A DNA stretch of 64,000 nucleotides from Rapidithrix thailandica (GTDB taxonomy: Bacteria; Bacteroidota; Bacteroidia; Cytophagales; Flammeovirgaceae). Where the stretch lies: positions 62,001-126,000 of the forward strand of contig NZ_JBDKWZ010000004.1 of assembly GCF_039710355.1 (NCBI RefSeq). Direction: 5' to 3'. Below the pieces are notes generated by a model. It was not told the DNA's origin, searched no databases, and saw nothing but the letters and a program-made list of their open reading frames with translations. The position numbers and the translations under genes were made by a program. Below, piece after piece: positions 49,915 to 59,221 of the stretch (position 1 is the first letter of the stretch; every line of letters begins with the position of its first letter).

Positions 49915-52900
49915 ATGATAGCCAATACATTTATAAAAAGGCCGGTCACTGCCATTGTCATCTCGATCGTGATCCTCATTGTAGGGGTGCTGGCCATATT
50001 GAACTTGCCGGTGGGTCAGTACCCGGATATTACCCCTCCGGTAGTACAGGTGAGGGGTACCTATATCGGTGCGGATGCACAAACGGTAGAACAAACGGTG
50101 GCTACTCCTATCGAATCGCAAGTGAACGGAACTCCGGGGATGTCGTACCTGAAGTCTAACAGTACCAGTGACGGACAGATGAGTATGGATGTGACCTTTG
50201 AGGTAGGAACCAACGTAGATATTGCCGCCCTGGACGTACAAAACCGTGTAAGTGTGGCCACACCTCAGTTGCCGATGGAAGTACAACGCCAAGGCTTGAT
50301 TGTAAAAAAGAGAAACCCAAGTACCCTGATGGTTGTGGCCTTGTACTCGCCCGAGGGAAGCCACGACATTAAATTTTTGGATAACTATACCAATATTTAT
50401 GTGAAGGATGCCCTTTCAAGGGTGAAAGGGGTAGGGGACGTTACCGCTCTGGGGAAAGATTTCAGTATGCGTTTGTGGTTGAAGCCGGACAAATTGGCCC
50501 GTTTGGGGTTGACTGCCACAGATGTGATTACGGCCATTCAAGAGCAAAACGTACAAGTGGCTGCCGGAGCTGTAGGACGTTCTCCACAGCCTGAAAATCA
50601 GTCCTTTGAATATACCGTATTGGTCAATGGCCGCTTAAAGAACGTTGCCGAATTTGAAGATATCATTATCAAGACTTTGCCTGAAGACGGTTCGATGGTG
50701 TACCTGAAGGATGTAGGAAGGGTAGAGTTGGGTAAATTTAATTATTCAGGGGCTTCCTTTGTAGATGGGAAAGAAGCGACTTTCTTGTTGATCAACCAAG
50801 CCCCGGGAAGTAATGCCCTGGAAACTGCCGAAGGGGTATACGAAATGCTGGCACAGCTTCAAAAGTCTTTCCCGCCGGATGTGGATTTTAAGGTGCCGTT
50901 TGAGTCTGTTTCCGTAGTGAAAATTTCGATCAACGAGGTACTGAAGACCTTGGTGGAAGCCTTGATCCTGGTTATCTTGGTAGTGTTCTTATTCCTGCAA
51001 AGTTGGAGAGCTACATTGATCCCGATTCTGGCGATTCCGGTGTCCATTATTGGTACGTTTATCTTCTTTATACCTTTGGATTTTACGATCAACACCCTTA
51101 CCCTGTTTGGGTTTGTATTGACCATCGGTATCGTAGTGGATGACGCCATCGTAGTGGTGGAAGCCGTACAACATTATCTGGATACGGGAAAATACACGGC
51201 CAAAGAGGCGACTATCAAAGCGATGAAGGATATCTCAGGTCCTGTAATTGCCATTGCCTTGATTTTGGCGGCTGTATTCGTTCCGGTTGGATTTATTCCG
51301 GGGATTGTAGGGCGACTCTATCAGCAGTTTGCGATTACCATTGCTATTTCTGTATTGATTTCTGCTTTTGTCGCCCTTACGTTGACACCGGCTCTTTGTG
51401 CAATGTTCTTGAAGCCGATGAATATCAATAAGGATTCCAAAGGCCTGAACCGCTTTTTCTATAAATTCAATACTTGGTTTGACAAAACTTCACAAAGTTA
51501 TTCCAACGGGGTGAAGAAAAGTATTCACTATTCACGCTACATGGTAGTGCTGTTGGTGTGTATCATCTTTGGAACCATGGTGATGTTCAAAAACAAACCG
51601 ACCGGGTTTATTCCTTTGGAAGATGAAGGGCGTTTGTATGTGACCTTCGAGTTGCCGGAAGCTTCTTCCATTGCCCGGACACAGGAAGTCATGAACGATG
51701 TAATGAAGGCCTTCCAGGAAGTAGAAGAGGTAAAACACTTTGCCGCCATTGTAGGCTTGAACGTAGTGACGTTTTCAAACAAACCGAACAGTGGTACGAT
51801 CTTCTGTACTTTAAAATCCTGGGACGAACGGAAGAGAAAAGATCAGCAGTTGTTTGGGGTCATTGCCAAACTCAATCAGAAATTCGCAACAATCAAAGAG
51901 GCCAATATCATTGTGATTCCGCCTCCTGCCATTCCTGGTTTGGGTAATACCGGTGGATTCAGTTTTATCTTGCAACAACGGGAAAGTAACGATGGCATTA
52001 AAGGCTTTGAAAGAGTTGCCATGCAGTTTATGATGGAAGCGAACAAACGTCCTGAAATTGCCCGTGCCTTTACATTCTTTACGGCCCGTACCCCGGGATA
52101 TAACCTGAAAATCGACCGGGAGAAAGCCAAGAAGTTAGGGGTAAGTCTTTCCGAAGTGTTCAATACGGTTCAGACCTTCTTAGGAAGTCGCTATATCAAT
52201 GACTTTACCGTGTACGGCCGGAACTTTAAAGTAATGGCCCAGGCGGATACTACTTACCGGGACAATATGTCGGCCTTGGAGCAGTACTATGTGCGGAACC
52301 AAAAAGGCGAAATGCTTCCTTTGAGTACGTTGATTGACTACGAAGTGACCGAAAGTGCACCGGTGATTTCTCACTATAACCTGTACCGTTCAGCAGAATT
52401 TAACGGAAGTGCAACCCCTGGCTTTAGTAGTGGTGAGGCCATTCAAGCCCTGAAAGAAGTAGCTGCGGAAGTATTGCCGGCCGGTTACGGATACGAGTTT
52501 TCCGGATTGAGTAAAGAAGAAATCAGTTCGGGAGATAGTACGGTGTATATTTTTGCTTTGTCAGTGCTCTTTGTCTTCTTGTTTTTAGCAGCACTGTACG
52601 AAAGTTGGTCCGTACCGTTTGCGGTCTTGCTGGCAGTACCTGTCGGAGCTTTTGGAGCGATTACGGCCTTGTCCTTGTCTCCGGGCTTAACGAATAATAT
52701 TTATGCTCAAATCGGTTTGGTTACCTTGATTGGATTGGCCGCGAAAAACGCCATTCTGATTGTGGAGTTTGCCAAAGAACGGGTGGACCACGGTATGGAG
52801 CTGATCAGTGCGACTTTACAAGCCGTTCGCTTGCGTTTGCGTCCGATTATTATGACCTCCCTGGCCTTTATTCTTGGGGTTGTGCCGCTGGCACTTTCTT

Positions 52901-53094
52901 CAGGAGCCGGAGCTGTCGCTCGTAATACGATCGGTTGGACGGTATTCGGCGGAATGTTGGCAGCAACCTTGATTGCCATTTTCATCGTACCCGTCTTGTA
53001 TGTGTTGATCACAAAAATGGCCTACGGGAAAGAAGGGTTGGAAAAATTAAGAGCTTCCCATAAAGCCGAAGAATATATGACAGATCACGTGTAA
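49915..53094 (+). CDS. RND (AcrB/HAE1-type) multidrug efflux pump
   Basis: This 1059-residue inner-membrane pump is full length for the HAE1 family. It starts with the typical IANTFIKRPVTAIVISI helix, holds the proton-relay Asp pair in GFVLTIGIVVDDAIVVVEAV (about residue 410), two large periplasmic loops, and the second half with YAQIGLVTLIGLAAKNAILIVEFA. Twelve membrane helices are expected. It uses the proton gradient to move drugs, dyes, solvents or bile-salt-like compounds out through the TolC channel. The upstream TetR gene is its likely regulator. Confidence 0.96.
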   Translation: MIANTFIKRPVTAIVISIVILIVGVLAILNLPVGQYPDITPPVVQVRGTYIGADAQTVEQTVATPIESQVNGTPGMSYLKSNSTSDGQMSMDVTFEVGTNVDIAALDVQNRVSVATPQLPMEVQRQGLIVKKRNPSTLMVVALYSPEGSHDIKFLDNYTNIYVKDALSRVKGVGDVTALGKDFSMRLWLKPDKLARLGLTATDVITAIQEQNVQVAAGAVGRSPQPENQSFEYTVLVNGRLKNVAEFEDIIIKTLPEDGSMVYLKDVGRVELGKFNYSGASFVDGKEATFLLINQAPGSNALETAEGVYEMLAQLQKSFPPDVDFKVPFESVSVVKISINEVLKTLVEALILVILVVFLFLQSWRATLIPILAIPVSIIGTFIFFIPLDFTINTLTLFGFVLTIGIVVDDAIVVVEAVQHYLDTGKYTAKEATIKAMKDISGPVIAIALILAAVFVPVGFIPGIVGRLYQQFAITIAISVLISAFVALTLTPALCAMFLKPMNINKDSKGLNRFFYKFNTWFDKTSQSYSNGVKKSIHYSRYMVVLLVCIIFGTMVMFKNKPTGFIPLEDEGRLYVTFELPEASSIARTQEVMNDVMKAFQEVEEVKHFAAIVGLNVVTFSNKPNSGTIFCTLKSWDERKRKDQQLFGVIAKLNQKFATIKEANIIVIPPPAIPGLGNTGGFSFILQQRESNDGIKGFERVAMQFMMEANKRPEIARAFTFFTARTPGYNLKIDREKAKKLGVSLSEVFNTVQTFLGSRYINDFTVYGRNFKVMAQADTTYRDNMSALEQYYVRNQKGEMLPLSTLIDYEVTESAPVISHYNLYRSAEFNGSATPGFSSGEAIQALKEVAAEVLPAGYGYEFSGLSKEEISSGDSTVYIFALSVLFVFLFLAALYESWSVPFAVLLAVPVGAFGAITALSLSPGLTNNIYAQIGLVTLIGLAAKNAILIVEFAKERVDHGMELISATLQAVRLRLRPIIMTSLAFILGVVPLALSSGAGAVARNTIGWTVFGGMLAATLIAIFIVPVLYVLITKMAYGKEGLEKLRASHKAEEYMTDHV

Positions 53095-53165
53095 GCAATA
53101 TAAAAGCAACTTTATTAGTGTATTTAGACAGGCGTGCAATGATGAGTTGCGCGCTTGTTTTGTTT

Positions 53166-53945
53166 TTAGTCCTTTCCTTTTTTCTGAATACTTTGACTCA
53201 GCAGTTGGTAAACGGACTGCATGGCCGAGCTTTCCAATAAAGCCTCGTGCCGTTGTATGGTATTGGTATCCTTGCGAATGGCCGGTCCGGTTTGGGCTTT
53301 TTCAGGGCCTAAGGCAAATGCTTTCTCCACCATTTCTTCCACGAGTGGTTTTAAGGCCGTAAAATCGAGTTCGTATTGTTCCATCACCGATTGTGCCATC
53401 AAAAGTAAATGATTCGGGAAGTTACAGGCAAATACGGCTGCCATATGCAAACCCAAGCGTTGTTGGGAAGTAGCTGTACTTACTAAAGGACTCAGTTTTC
53501 GAGCCAGAGAAAGCAATTTCCGCTCTACCGGTGTATTACTGCCTTCTATATAAAAATGGACTTTACGAAAGTCGATACATTTCTCTTTGCTAAATGTTTG
53601 TAAGGGGTAAAATACTCCGGATTGCAGATGAGCATTTTGTAAAATACCCAAAGGTTGGCTACCGGAAGTGTGTAGCAAAACTTGCCGGGGAGCAAGTTGT
53701 ATTTGACTAGCCAACGGCTCAATTTGTGCATCGGGTGCCGTGATGAAAACCCAATCGGCTTCGGAGTTTCGAAAATCCAAATCAGCTTTGACCTTGGCCG
53801 AAGAAAGCTTTTCTACCAGTGAAAGGGCTTTTTCGGGAGAGCGGTTCACAACTTCCACGACCTGTGCTCCTTTTGCTTGTAATGCAGGGGCCAAATGCCA
53901 GGCAACATTGCCGGCCCCGATAAACGCTATTTTGATAGGTTGCAT
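53166..53945 (-). CDS. Rossmann-like / DUF2520 oxidoreductase-family protein
   Basis: This 259-residue protein begins with a dinucleotide-binding motif (IAFIGAGNVAWHLAPALQAKG), continues with a second strand VVEVVNRSPEKA and an ADWVFITAPDAQIEP segment, and has a helical C-terminal DUF2520 half with SGVFYPLQTFS and the AAVFACNFPNHLL motif. Such proteins resemble the NADP-dependent F420 oxidoreductase / ketopantoate reductase fold, but no substrate is established. It starts 39 bases after the stop of the beta-CASP gene on the same strand, so the two are likely co-transcribed. It meets the RND operon head-on with only 71 bases between. Confidence 0.82.
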   Translation of the reverse strand: MQPIKIAFIGAGNVAWHLAPALQAKGAQVVEVVNRSPEKALSLVEKLSSAKVKADLDFRNSEADWVFITAPDAQIEPLASQIQLAPRQVLLHTSGSQPLGILQNAHLQSGVFYPLQTFSKEKCIDFRKVHFYIEGSNTPVERKLLSLARKLSPLVSTATSQQRLGLHMAAVFACNFPNHLLLMAQSVMEQYELDFTALKPLVEEMVEKAFALGPEKAQTGPAIRKDTNTIQRHEALLESSAMQSVYQLLSQSIQKKGKD

Positions 53946-53984
53946 ATTTCCTTGTTTGTTCGGTGCTTATGTTCCCGTTTTTAC

Positions 53985-55403
53985 TTATAGCTCAAAACTT
54001 TGCCCTCGCTCCGGTACCTCAATCTGTTGATACCCTTTTTCCGAAAGAGTTTGCTGAAAGTCCTGAATAGAACGTTCCTCTCCGTGTACCAGAAACAACT
54101 TTTGCAAGGTGCCGGGAGATTGTTGGCCGACAAAAGACAATAAGTCTTGGAGGTCTCCATGACCGCTGAATACATCTGTCTGGCGGATAGTGGCTGCAAT
54201 AGGAATTTCTTTTGACCCCACCTTTAACGATTTTAACTTATGCAATAAATCATGGCCAAAGGTTCCTTCTGCCACATACCCGACCATCAGAATGGTGCAA
54301 TTAGGGTTGTTGATATTGCTTTTGATATGATGTTGGATGCGCCCACCTTCCAACATCCCCGAAGCAGAGATAATGATACAAGGGGCATTGTAACCGGAAA
54401 GGGCCCGGCTGTCTTTGGTTTTTTCTATATAACTCAGGTTATCAAAATTGAACAGGCTTTGGTGCTGTTCTTTGAATGCCTGAGATTCTGGATTAAGAAA
54501 GGAGGCGTAGCGTTCGTAGATCCGGTTACTTTGATAAGCCATCGGGCTATCCGCAAAAATTTTAATGAAAGGGAGGCGGTTTTGGAGGTATAGTTTATTT
54601 AAAGTGTAGAGAATGGCTTGGGTTCTTCCTACACTGAATGCAGGAATGATCAGCCGGCCGGGAGTCTCCACACAAGCCTGTTGAATTACCTTTTCCAGCT
54701 CTTCTTCACTTTGGTCGGTCGATTTATGTTGCCGGTTGCCATAAGTGCTTTCACATATCAGGTAATCCACCTGAGGGGGCGTTTGCGGATTGGAAAGTAG
54801 CGGATAGTGATTGCGGCCGATATCCCCTGAAAACAAGAGCTTTTTCCAGGTGCCGTTTTCCTCCACTTCAAGCAGGATATTGGCTGCGCCTAATAAGTGC
54901 CCGGTAGGAATAAAAGTGGCATAGAGCTGTGGCGTAATTTTAATTTTACGATTAAAATCAACCCCCTGGAATTGCCGCAAGGAGTCATTGACATGTTTGT
55001 CCACATACCATTCGGCAGGGTTCCCCTCTACCTTTTTTTTACCTGATTTATATTTATTCTTATGATAGGTTTTTAATTTCTTGGCATGGATCGATGCCGA
55101 ATCCTTCAGGAGCAGTTCCGCCAAAGCCAAAGTAGGAGGTGTACAGTAGACCTGACCTTCAAAATCTTCGCGCAGCAAATTCGGGATTTTTCCGGAGTGG
55201 TCTATATGTGCATGGGTCAGCAAAACCGTATTGACCCGGCTGGCATCAAAAGGGAAAGTAGAACCGGGATAATGAGGCTGTGGTTCTTGGGCATTTTCCA
55301 TGTCCATCCCACAATCAATCAGTAGGGTATATCCATCTTCTAATTCGAGGTGAAACATGCTCCCCGTTACTTGCCGGCAAGCTCCCCAAAAAGTTAATTT
55401 CAT
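53985..55403 (-). CDS. Beta-CASP metallo-beta-lactamase-fold nuclease-like protein
   Basis: This 472-residue protein has the metal-binding motif THAHIDHSG (about residue 75), earlier strands with LIDCGMD, PTGHLLGAAN and FSGDIGRNHYPLLS. Next come the beta-CASP insert and the C-terminal motifs IIISASGMLEGGR and VFSGHGDLQDLLSFV. These mark the RNA-processing (CPSF/ysh1-like) branch of the superfamily, so an RNA or DNA hydrolase is likely. A MITE copy lies 34 bases upstream of its start codon and may alter its expression. It is upstream of and probably co-transcribed with the DUF2520 gene. Confidence 0.9.
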   Translation of the reverse strand: MKLTFWGACRQVTGSMFHLELEDGYTLLIDCGMDMENAQEPQPHYPGSTFPFDASRVNTVLLTHAHIDHSGKIPNLLREDFEGQVYCTPPTLALAELLLKDSASIHAKKLKTYHKNKYKSGKKKVEGNPAEWYVDKHVNDSLRQFQGVDFNRKIKITPQLYATFIPTGHLLGAANILLEVEENGTWKKLLFSGDIGRNHYPLLSNPQTPPQVDYLICESTYGNRQHKSTDQSEEELEKVIQQACVETPGRLIIPAFSVGRTQAILYTLNKLYLQNRLPFIKIFADSPMAYQSNRIYERYASFLNPESQAFKEQHQSLFNFDNLSYIEKTKDSRALSGYNAPCIIISASGMLEGGRIQHHIKSNINNPNCTILMVGYVAEGTFGHDLLHKLKSLKVGSKEIPIAATIRQTDVFSGHGDLQDLLSFVGQQSPGTLQKLFLVHGEERSIQDFQQTLSEKGYQQIEVPERGQSFEL

Positions 55404-55437
55404 TTATAGAATAGTTAGAAATTAGACATCTTATGCT

Positions 55438-55598
55438 GAAGTGAATTAACGTTTTTCTTTTTCCTGAAAAATGTTTCAAAAAGGCCTCCTCTATGTTACT
55501 TTTTTCAGCAATAGCTTTGGCTATTCTTTTCAAAAAGTGCCTTGATGAGCCGGTTTTGATTCCATTTTCGGTCAAAAACCATAAGTGTAAACCACTTG
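55438..55598 (+). mobile_element. MITE copy B (161 bp) with GCT target duplication
   Basis: The element starts GAAGTGAATTAAC and ends GTGTAAACCACTTG (last base altered from C). It is flanked by GCT at 55435-55437 and GCT at 55599-55601. The sequence differs from copies A and C at about 10-20 positions each. It lies in the 5' region of the beta-CASP gene. Confidence 0.88.
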
Positions 55599-55670
55599 GC
55601 TACCAAAATAAAAAATCCTTGCAAAAGGAGGCTCAAAGCTTGAAAATCCTAAAAAGACCCGGAAGAAATT

Positions 55671-56279
55671 TCATAGTGCCAATGAACTTGGAGAATTCAT
55701 GTCAAATTGGAGAATGACGTGTTTGTCGCTGAGTTTTTCAAACAGGGGGACGAGTAAGCGTTCTGCATTTTGACGGGCCACTTGCAAGCAGTCGGATTGC
55801 AAGGCCAGCTCCATTACTTTGGATTCGGCTCTTTTATAGGCTTCATCTACCAATTCAGATTTATCAAATAATTTCCATTGGTTCAGGTCATATACTTTAC
55901 AATCTTGTTGGTTGAGTTTGTAGTGACATATTTGCGGAGCGGGTAATCGGAGCCATAGTGAGTCTCCCTGGCTGTGAATATCCTCTAAAGTGATTTGCTG
56001 TAAGTCGATACAGGCAATCGCTTCTCCTTGAATCACCATTAGAATTTTATTATCTGTGAAAAAATGATTCTCTTGCGTAAATTCCATTACATCACTGATT
56101 TTGTACCGGACCAATTCCAATTGTCCCAAATGTTCTACTTTTTGGACGAAAGTCTTCCCAATTTCCTGTTCAGAAACCTTACTGGGGAGAGGTTGTTGCC
56201 AATGCAGAAAAAAAATGTATCCGCTTAAGAGCAAAATAAGGAGAATTCCTACACCGGCAAAGATTCTTAGCTGATTCAT
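55671..56279 (-). CDS. DUF4230 membrane-anchored protein
   Basis: This 202-residue protein has one N-terminal membrane helix (about residues 7-27) and then the DUF4230 layout: HLGQLELVRYKISDVME, a short strand VIQGEAIACIDL, and a C-terminal long helix EAYKRAESKVMELAL. The family is common in Bacteroidota and Firmicutes; its function is not known. The protein would face the periplasm or outside. The gene is isolated, with MITE B downstream. Confidence 0.8.
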   Translation of the reverse strand: MNQLRIFAGVGILLILLLSGYIFFLHWQQPLPSKVSEQEIGKTFVQKVEHLGQLELVRYKISDVMEFTQENHFFTDNKILMVIQGEAIACIDLQQITLEDIHSQGDSLWLRLPAPQICHYKLNQQDCKVYDLNQWKLFDKSELVDEAYKRAESKVMELALQSDCLQVARQNAERLLVPLFEKLSDKHVILQFDMNSPSSLAL

Positions 56280-56621
56280 ACGTAACTTTGTTTTCTGACA
56301 AAGCGAATATATATAAAAATTACATGGACTTGTATGCCTCTCAATTCGGAGTGCTGCAAGGAGGGGAAAGGAAGGTGCTTGGCTATTTTTTTGAATGTAA
56401 ATTATAATTATCAGCCAAAATCGCTTGCCTTCCGGAAACCGGACCTGATAGATATGTAATGAGCGTATTACTACAAATAAAAGAAGCGCTCAGTGCTTTC
56501 AGAAAACAAGTAAATCGCCATGAACTTGTGTAATTCCCTTTAGGCTTTTTACTTGTTGAATGTGTCTTTGTCAATAAGTCAACGTAGTTCATTGGCAATT
56601 ACTAACAAATAACAATAAAAT

Positions 56622-57605
56622 ATGGCAAATGCCCGAAAGCCTCTAGTTTCTGTGATTTGTCTTTGTCACAATCACGGCCCCTATGTAAGAGAGAGTTTGG
56701 AGTCCGTATGTCAACAGACATACCCCGATATAGAATTGATTATAGTAGACGATGCTTCTACAGACAATAGTCCGGAGGAGATAGAGCGTTTTGTAAAGCA
56801 ACACCCTGGTACACAATATGTCGCCTTGCTGCGAAACCTGGGGAACTGCCGAGCTTTTAACCGTGGCCTGGCCTTGGCTTCCGGAAAATATGTGATTGAT
56901 TTAGCCGCTGATGATATTTTATTGCCCCAAAGAGTGGAGCAACAAGTAGCCGCGATGGAAGAACTGGGTCCTTCCTATGGGGTGGTATTTTCCGATGCTG
57001 AAATGATAGATGAAGCAGGGAATAAACTGAAAACCTATTACGCTCGCAATGCCCAAGGAGAATTGATGGTTACGGTTCCTTCGGGAAGGGTGTATAAAGA
57101 ACTGGTTAAAAAAGCATTTATTTGCACCCCCACCATGATGATCCGCAAAGCCCTGTTGGATGAGTTGGGGGGGTATGACGAATCCCTCAGTTATGAAGAT
57201 TATGACTTTTGGGTGCGCAGCGGACGAAATTATTTGTACTTTTTTCAAGATAAAATTCTCACCCAAAAGCGTGTGTTGCCTCATTCGCACGGACAGTCTT
57301 TTTACAAAGAAAAATTCAACAGGCATCTGGTGTCTACTTTGAAAGTTTGCCACAAAGCCTATCAGTTGAACCGTTCTCCGGAAGAACACCAAGCTTTAGC
57401 CGTATCCGTGCGTTACCATATGCGTCAGGCTTTTTATGTGCGGCAGTACAGCTTGGTAGAAGAATATCTTGCCTTGTTAAAGAAAATTGATTCCTTACAC
57501 TTTCCGGATCACGTTTTTTTAATTCTAAGCCGTTGCGAGGTGCCCGTCACTCCTTTGTACAGGTGGTATTTGAAAATGATACGTACCTGGAGCTTTTCAA
57601 GCTAA
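56622..57605 (+). CDS. GT2 family glycosyltransferase
   Basis: This 327-residue protein has the GT-A nucleotide-sugar fold: SVICLCHNHGPYVRESLESV, IIVDDASTDNS, RNLGNCRAFNRGLALASGKYVIDLAADD (metal-binding Asp pair), and SYEDYDFWVRSG further on. It transfers a sugar to a growing surface glycan at the cytoplasmic side. No membrane helix is seen. It opens a group of surface-polysaccharide genes that continues to the window end, although the THUMP-like methyltransferase gene lies between on the other strand. Confidence 0.92.
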   Translation: MANARKPLVSVICLCHNHGPYVRESLESVCQQTYPDIELIIVDDASTDNSPEEIERFVKQHPGTQYVALLRNLGNCRAFNRGLALASGKYVIDLAADDILLPQRVEQQVAAMEELGPSYGVVFSDAEMIDEAGNKLKTYYARNAQGELMVTVPSGRVYKELVKKAFICTPTMMIRKALLDELGGYDESLSYEDYDFWVRSGRNYLYFFQDKILTQKRVLPHSHGQSFYKEKFNRHLVSTLKVCHKAYQLNRSPEEHQALAVSVRYHMRQAFYVRQYSLVEEYLALLKKIDSLHFPDHVFLILSRCEVPVTPLYRWYLKMIRTWSFSS

Positions 57606-57633
57606 GCTTGACACAAAATACAATTGGAAATAT

Positions 57634-57671
57634 CAATAGGGAGGAGCTGTTTTGACATTTTCTCCCTATTG
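57634..57671. terminator. Bidirectional terminator interrupted by MITE C
   Basis: Perfect ten-base arms CAATAGGGAG and CTCCCTATTG enclose an 18-base loop. The right arm contains the target duplication ATT and the first base of MITE C. Without the MITE the same arm ends at the stop codon of the convergent methyltransferase gene. Confidence 0.7.
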
Positions 57672-57835
57672 AAGTGAATTAACCTTTTTCTTTTTCCTGA
57701 AAAATGTTTCAAACAGGCTTCCTCTGCATTACTTTCTTTTTTCAACAATAGCTTTGGCTATTCTCTTCAAAATGTGCCTTGATGAGCCGGTTTTAATTCC
57801 ATTTTCGGTCAAAAACTATACGTGTAAACCACTTC
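57671..57835 (+). mobile_element. MITE copy C (165 bp) with ATT target duplication
   Basis: The element starts GAAGTGAATTAAC and ends GTGTAAACCACTTC, flanked by ATT at 57668-57670 and ATT at 57836-57838. It is four bases longer than the other copies because of an extra CTTT in the T-rich arm. Its last two bases form part of the stop codon of the methyltransferase gene. Confidence 0.88.
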
Positions 57836-59024
57836 ATTGACTGTTTTTCCCCTTTACACACTGAAGGAGGATTTTTTTGCCAAGCATATCCGTGGTGGCA
57901 AAGAGGTATTGATCGCCACCTTCAGTGATTCCCGTTTTCTTGCGAATAGCTTCTACGCTTAACGGAAAATTCCGTACGGTGATATTGGCTTGTTTACCGG
58001 GAAGGTGGCGTTTGATTTCTTTTTTATTGAGCGCATAAGAAGTCACAATATTGAAAACCCTGCCGGGAAAATCTTCCATGTATTTATCCGAAGTGTACAA
58101 GTGACTGTTAGGATGTAATTTGTCAAGTTCGAAATGCCGGGCAATGCTTTTGAAGCCTCCGGCTTTCAAGATCGCCACATTGGGTTCGTAAAGGTAGGAT
58201 TTGGGCAGTGAAAGGGTGACCGGAGTATCGCTTTCCTCTTGTTGGTTGAATGAAAATAAAAGCTGTTGGTTTTTGTCCAAAAGATCCACGGCATGAAACG
58301 TCACCGGTCCGGCATGCTCTTGTTCAATGACAAAGAGAATTTCTTTGCATTCGTTTTTTACACTTACTACATGTACCTCGGAAGTCCCGGGCAACGCTTG
58401 TATTGCCTTCCGGATATCCAGTAGCGGAGAGGCTTTCAACAAAACCGTTTGAGAAGTTTCCTTTAGTTGGGGAAGAAGCGTTACAATATTCGGTTCGCAA
58501 TCTTCCAAAGCCACCAGGCGTTGTTGTCGGTCATCCCTGCGGGAGGGGTCCAGGTAAATGACATCCACCGGACCTGAAAATTTTGCTAAAAATACTTCTG
58601 CCGTTTGTACATGAGTGTGAACATGTTCCAAACCCAATGCCTTGAAATTATGTTGAACAAGCTGTGCCAGTTGCGGGTCAGGCTCTATATACAAAACCCG
58701 CTTAAAACTAGAAGCAAACAAACTGGTGTCTACACCAAATCCACCGGAAAGGTCCAGCAAGCTTTGCCCGCGTACCAAATGCGTTTTGTACCGGGCGGTC
58801 AACTCCGAAGAACATTGTTCCAAAGAGCGTTTTACCGGATACAGGATTTGTTTGTTTTCCCACCAGGATGGCAGTTTCTGTTTGGCGATTTTGGCCCCGA
58901 TCAATTGTTGTACCGCCTCTTTGGAAGTATATCCTTCCGGGGCTTTCGCCTTCAACAACAAACGGGCGGGGTCATCCTGCCAATGCTTCTCAACAAATTC
59001 CTCTAAGGCTTTACTGGGTTTCAT
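57834..59024 (-). CDS. THUMP-like class I SAM-dependent methyltransferase
   Basis: This 396-residue protein has a helical N-terminal region, then a Rossmann methyltransferase core with LLDLSGGFGVDTSLFA (motif I), IEPDPQLAQLVQHN (motif II), VIYLDPSRRDDRQQR (DPSRR active-site loop), and a C-terminal THUMP-like region (from about 300). Relatives methylate RNA, but for this subgroup no substrate is known. The stop codon is TGA formed by MITE C; removing the MITE would restore TAG at the same position, so the protein is unchanged. The gene is convergent with the GT2 gene. Confidence 0.85.
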   Translation of the reverse strand: MKPSKALEEFVEKHWQDDPARLLLKAKAPEGYTSKEAVQQLIGAKIAKQKLPSWWENKQILYPVKRSLEQCSSELTARYKTHLVRGQSLLDLSGGFGVDTSLFASSFKRVLYIEPDPQLAQLVQHNFKALGLEHVHTHVQTAEVFLAKFSGPVDVIYLDPSRRDDRQQRLVALEDCEPNIVTLLPQLKETSQTVLLKASPLLDIRKAIQALPGTSEVHVVSVKNECKEILFVIEQEHAGPVTFHAVDLLDKNQQLLFSFNQQEESDTPVTLSLPKSYLYEPNVAILKAGGFKSIARHFELDKLHPNSHLYTSDKYMEDFPGRVFNIVTSYALNKKEIKRHLPGKQANITVRNFPLSVEAIRKKTGITEGGDQYLFATTDMLGKKILLQCVKGKNSQ

Positions 59025-59170
59025 AGCTTGTAGTATTAATCTTCAAAAAGTGTACAAAGTTAACCGCAATAGTGCATTTCTCATACCTTGTCAATAGGTA
59101 GCGTATGCTGTATACCGGGGATTTCTCATGTTTGTGTGTAATATATTCTTACGAAAGAGCAACAAGTGAA

Positions 59171-59201
59171 TTTGTAAGCATTAAATCGCTATCTATCTTT
59201 G
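59171..59201 (+). promoter_or_regulatory. Promoter that fixes the flippase start
   Basis: TTTG at 59171-59174 and TATCTTTG at 59194-59201 are 19 bases apart, a textbook Bacteroidota promoter. Transcription would begin near 59,207, so the open frame's earlier ATG at 59105 is not used and the ATG at 59222 is the start. Confidence 0.75.
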
Positions 59202-59221
59202 AGCAAATTTTAACCAGGCTT

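Noticed and set aside
59105..59221. Longer start for the flippase
   Set aside because: A good promoter (59171-59201) lies inside this stretch, so transcripts would begin after the upstream ATG.
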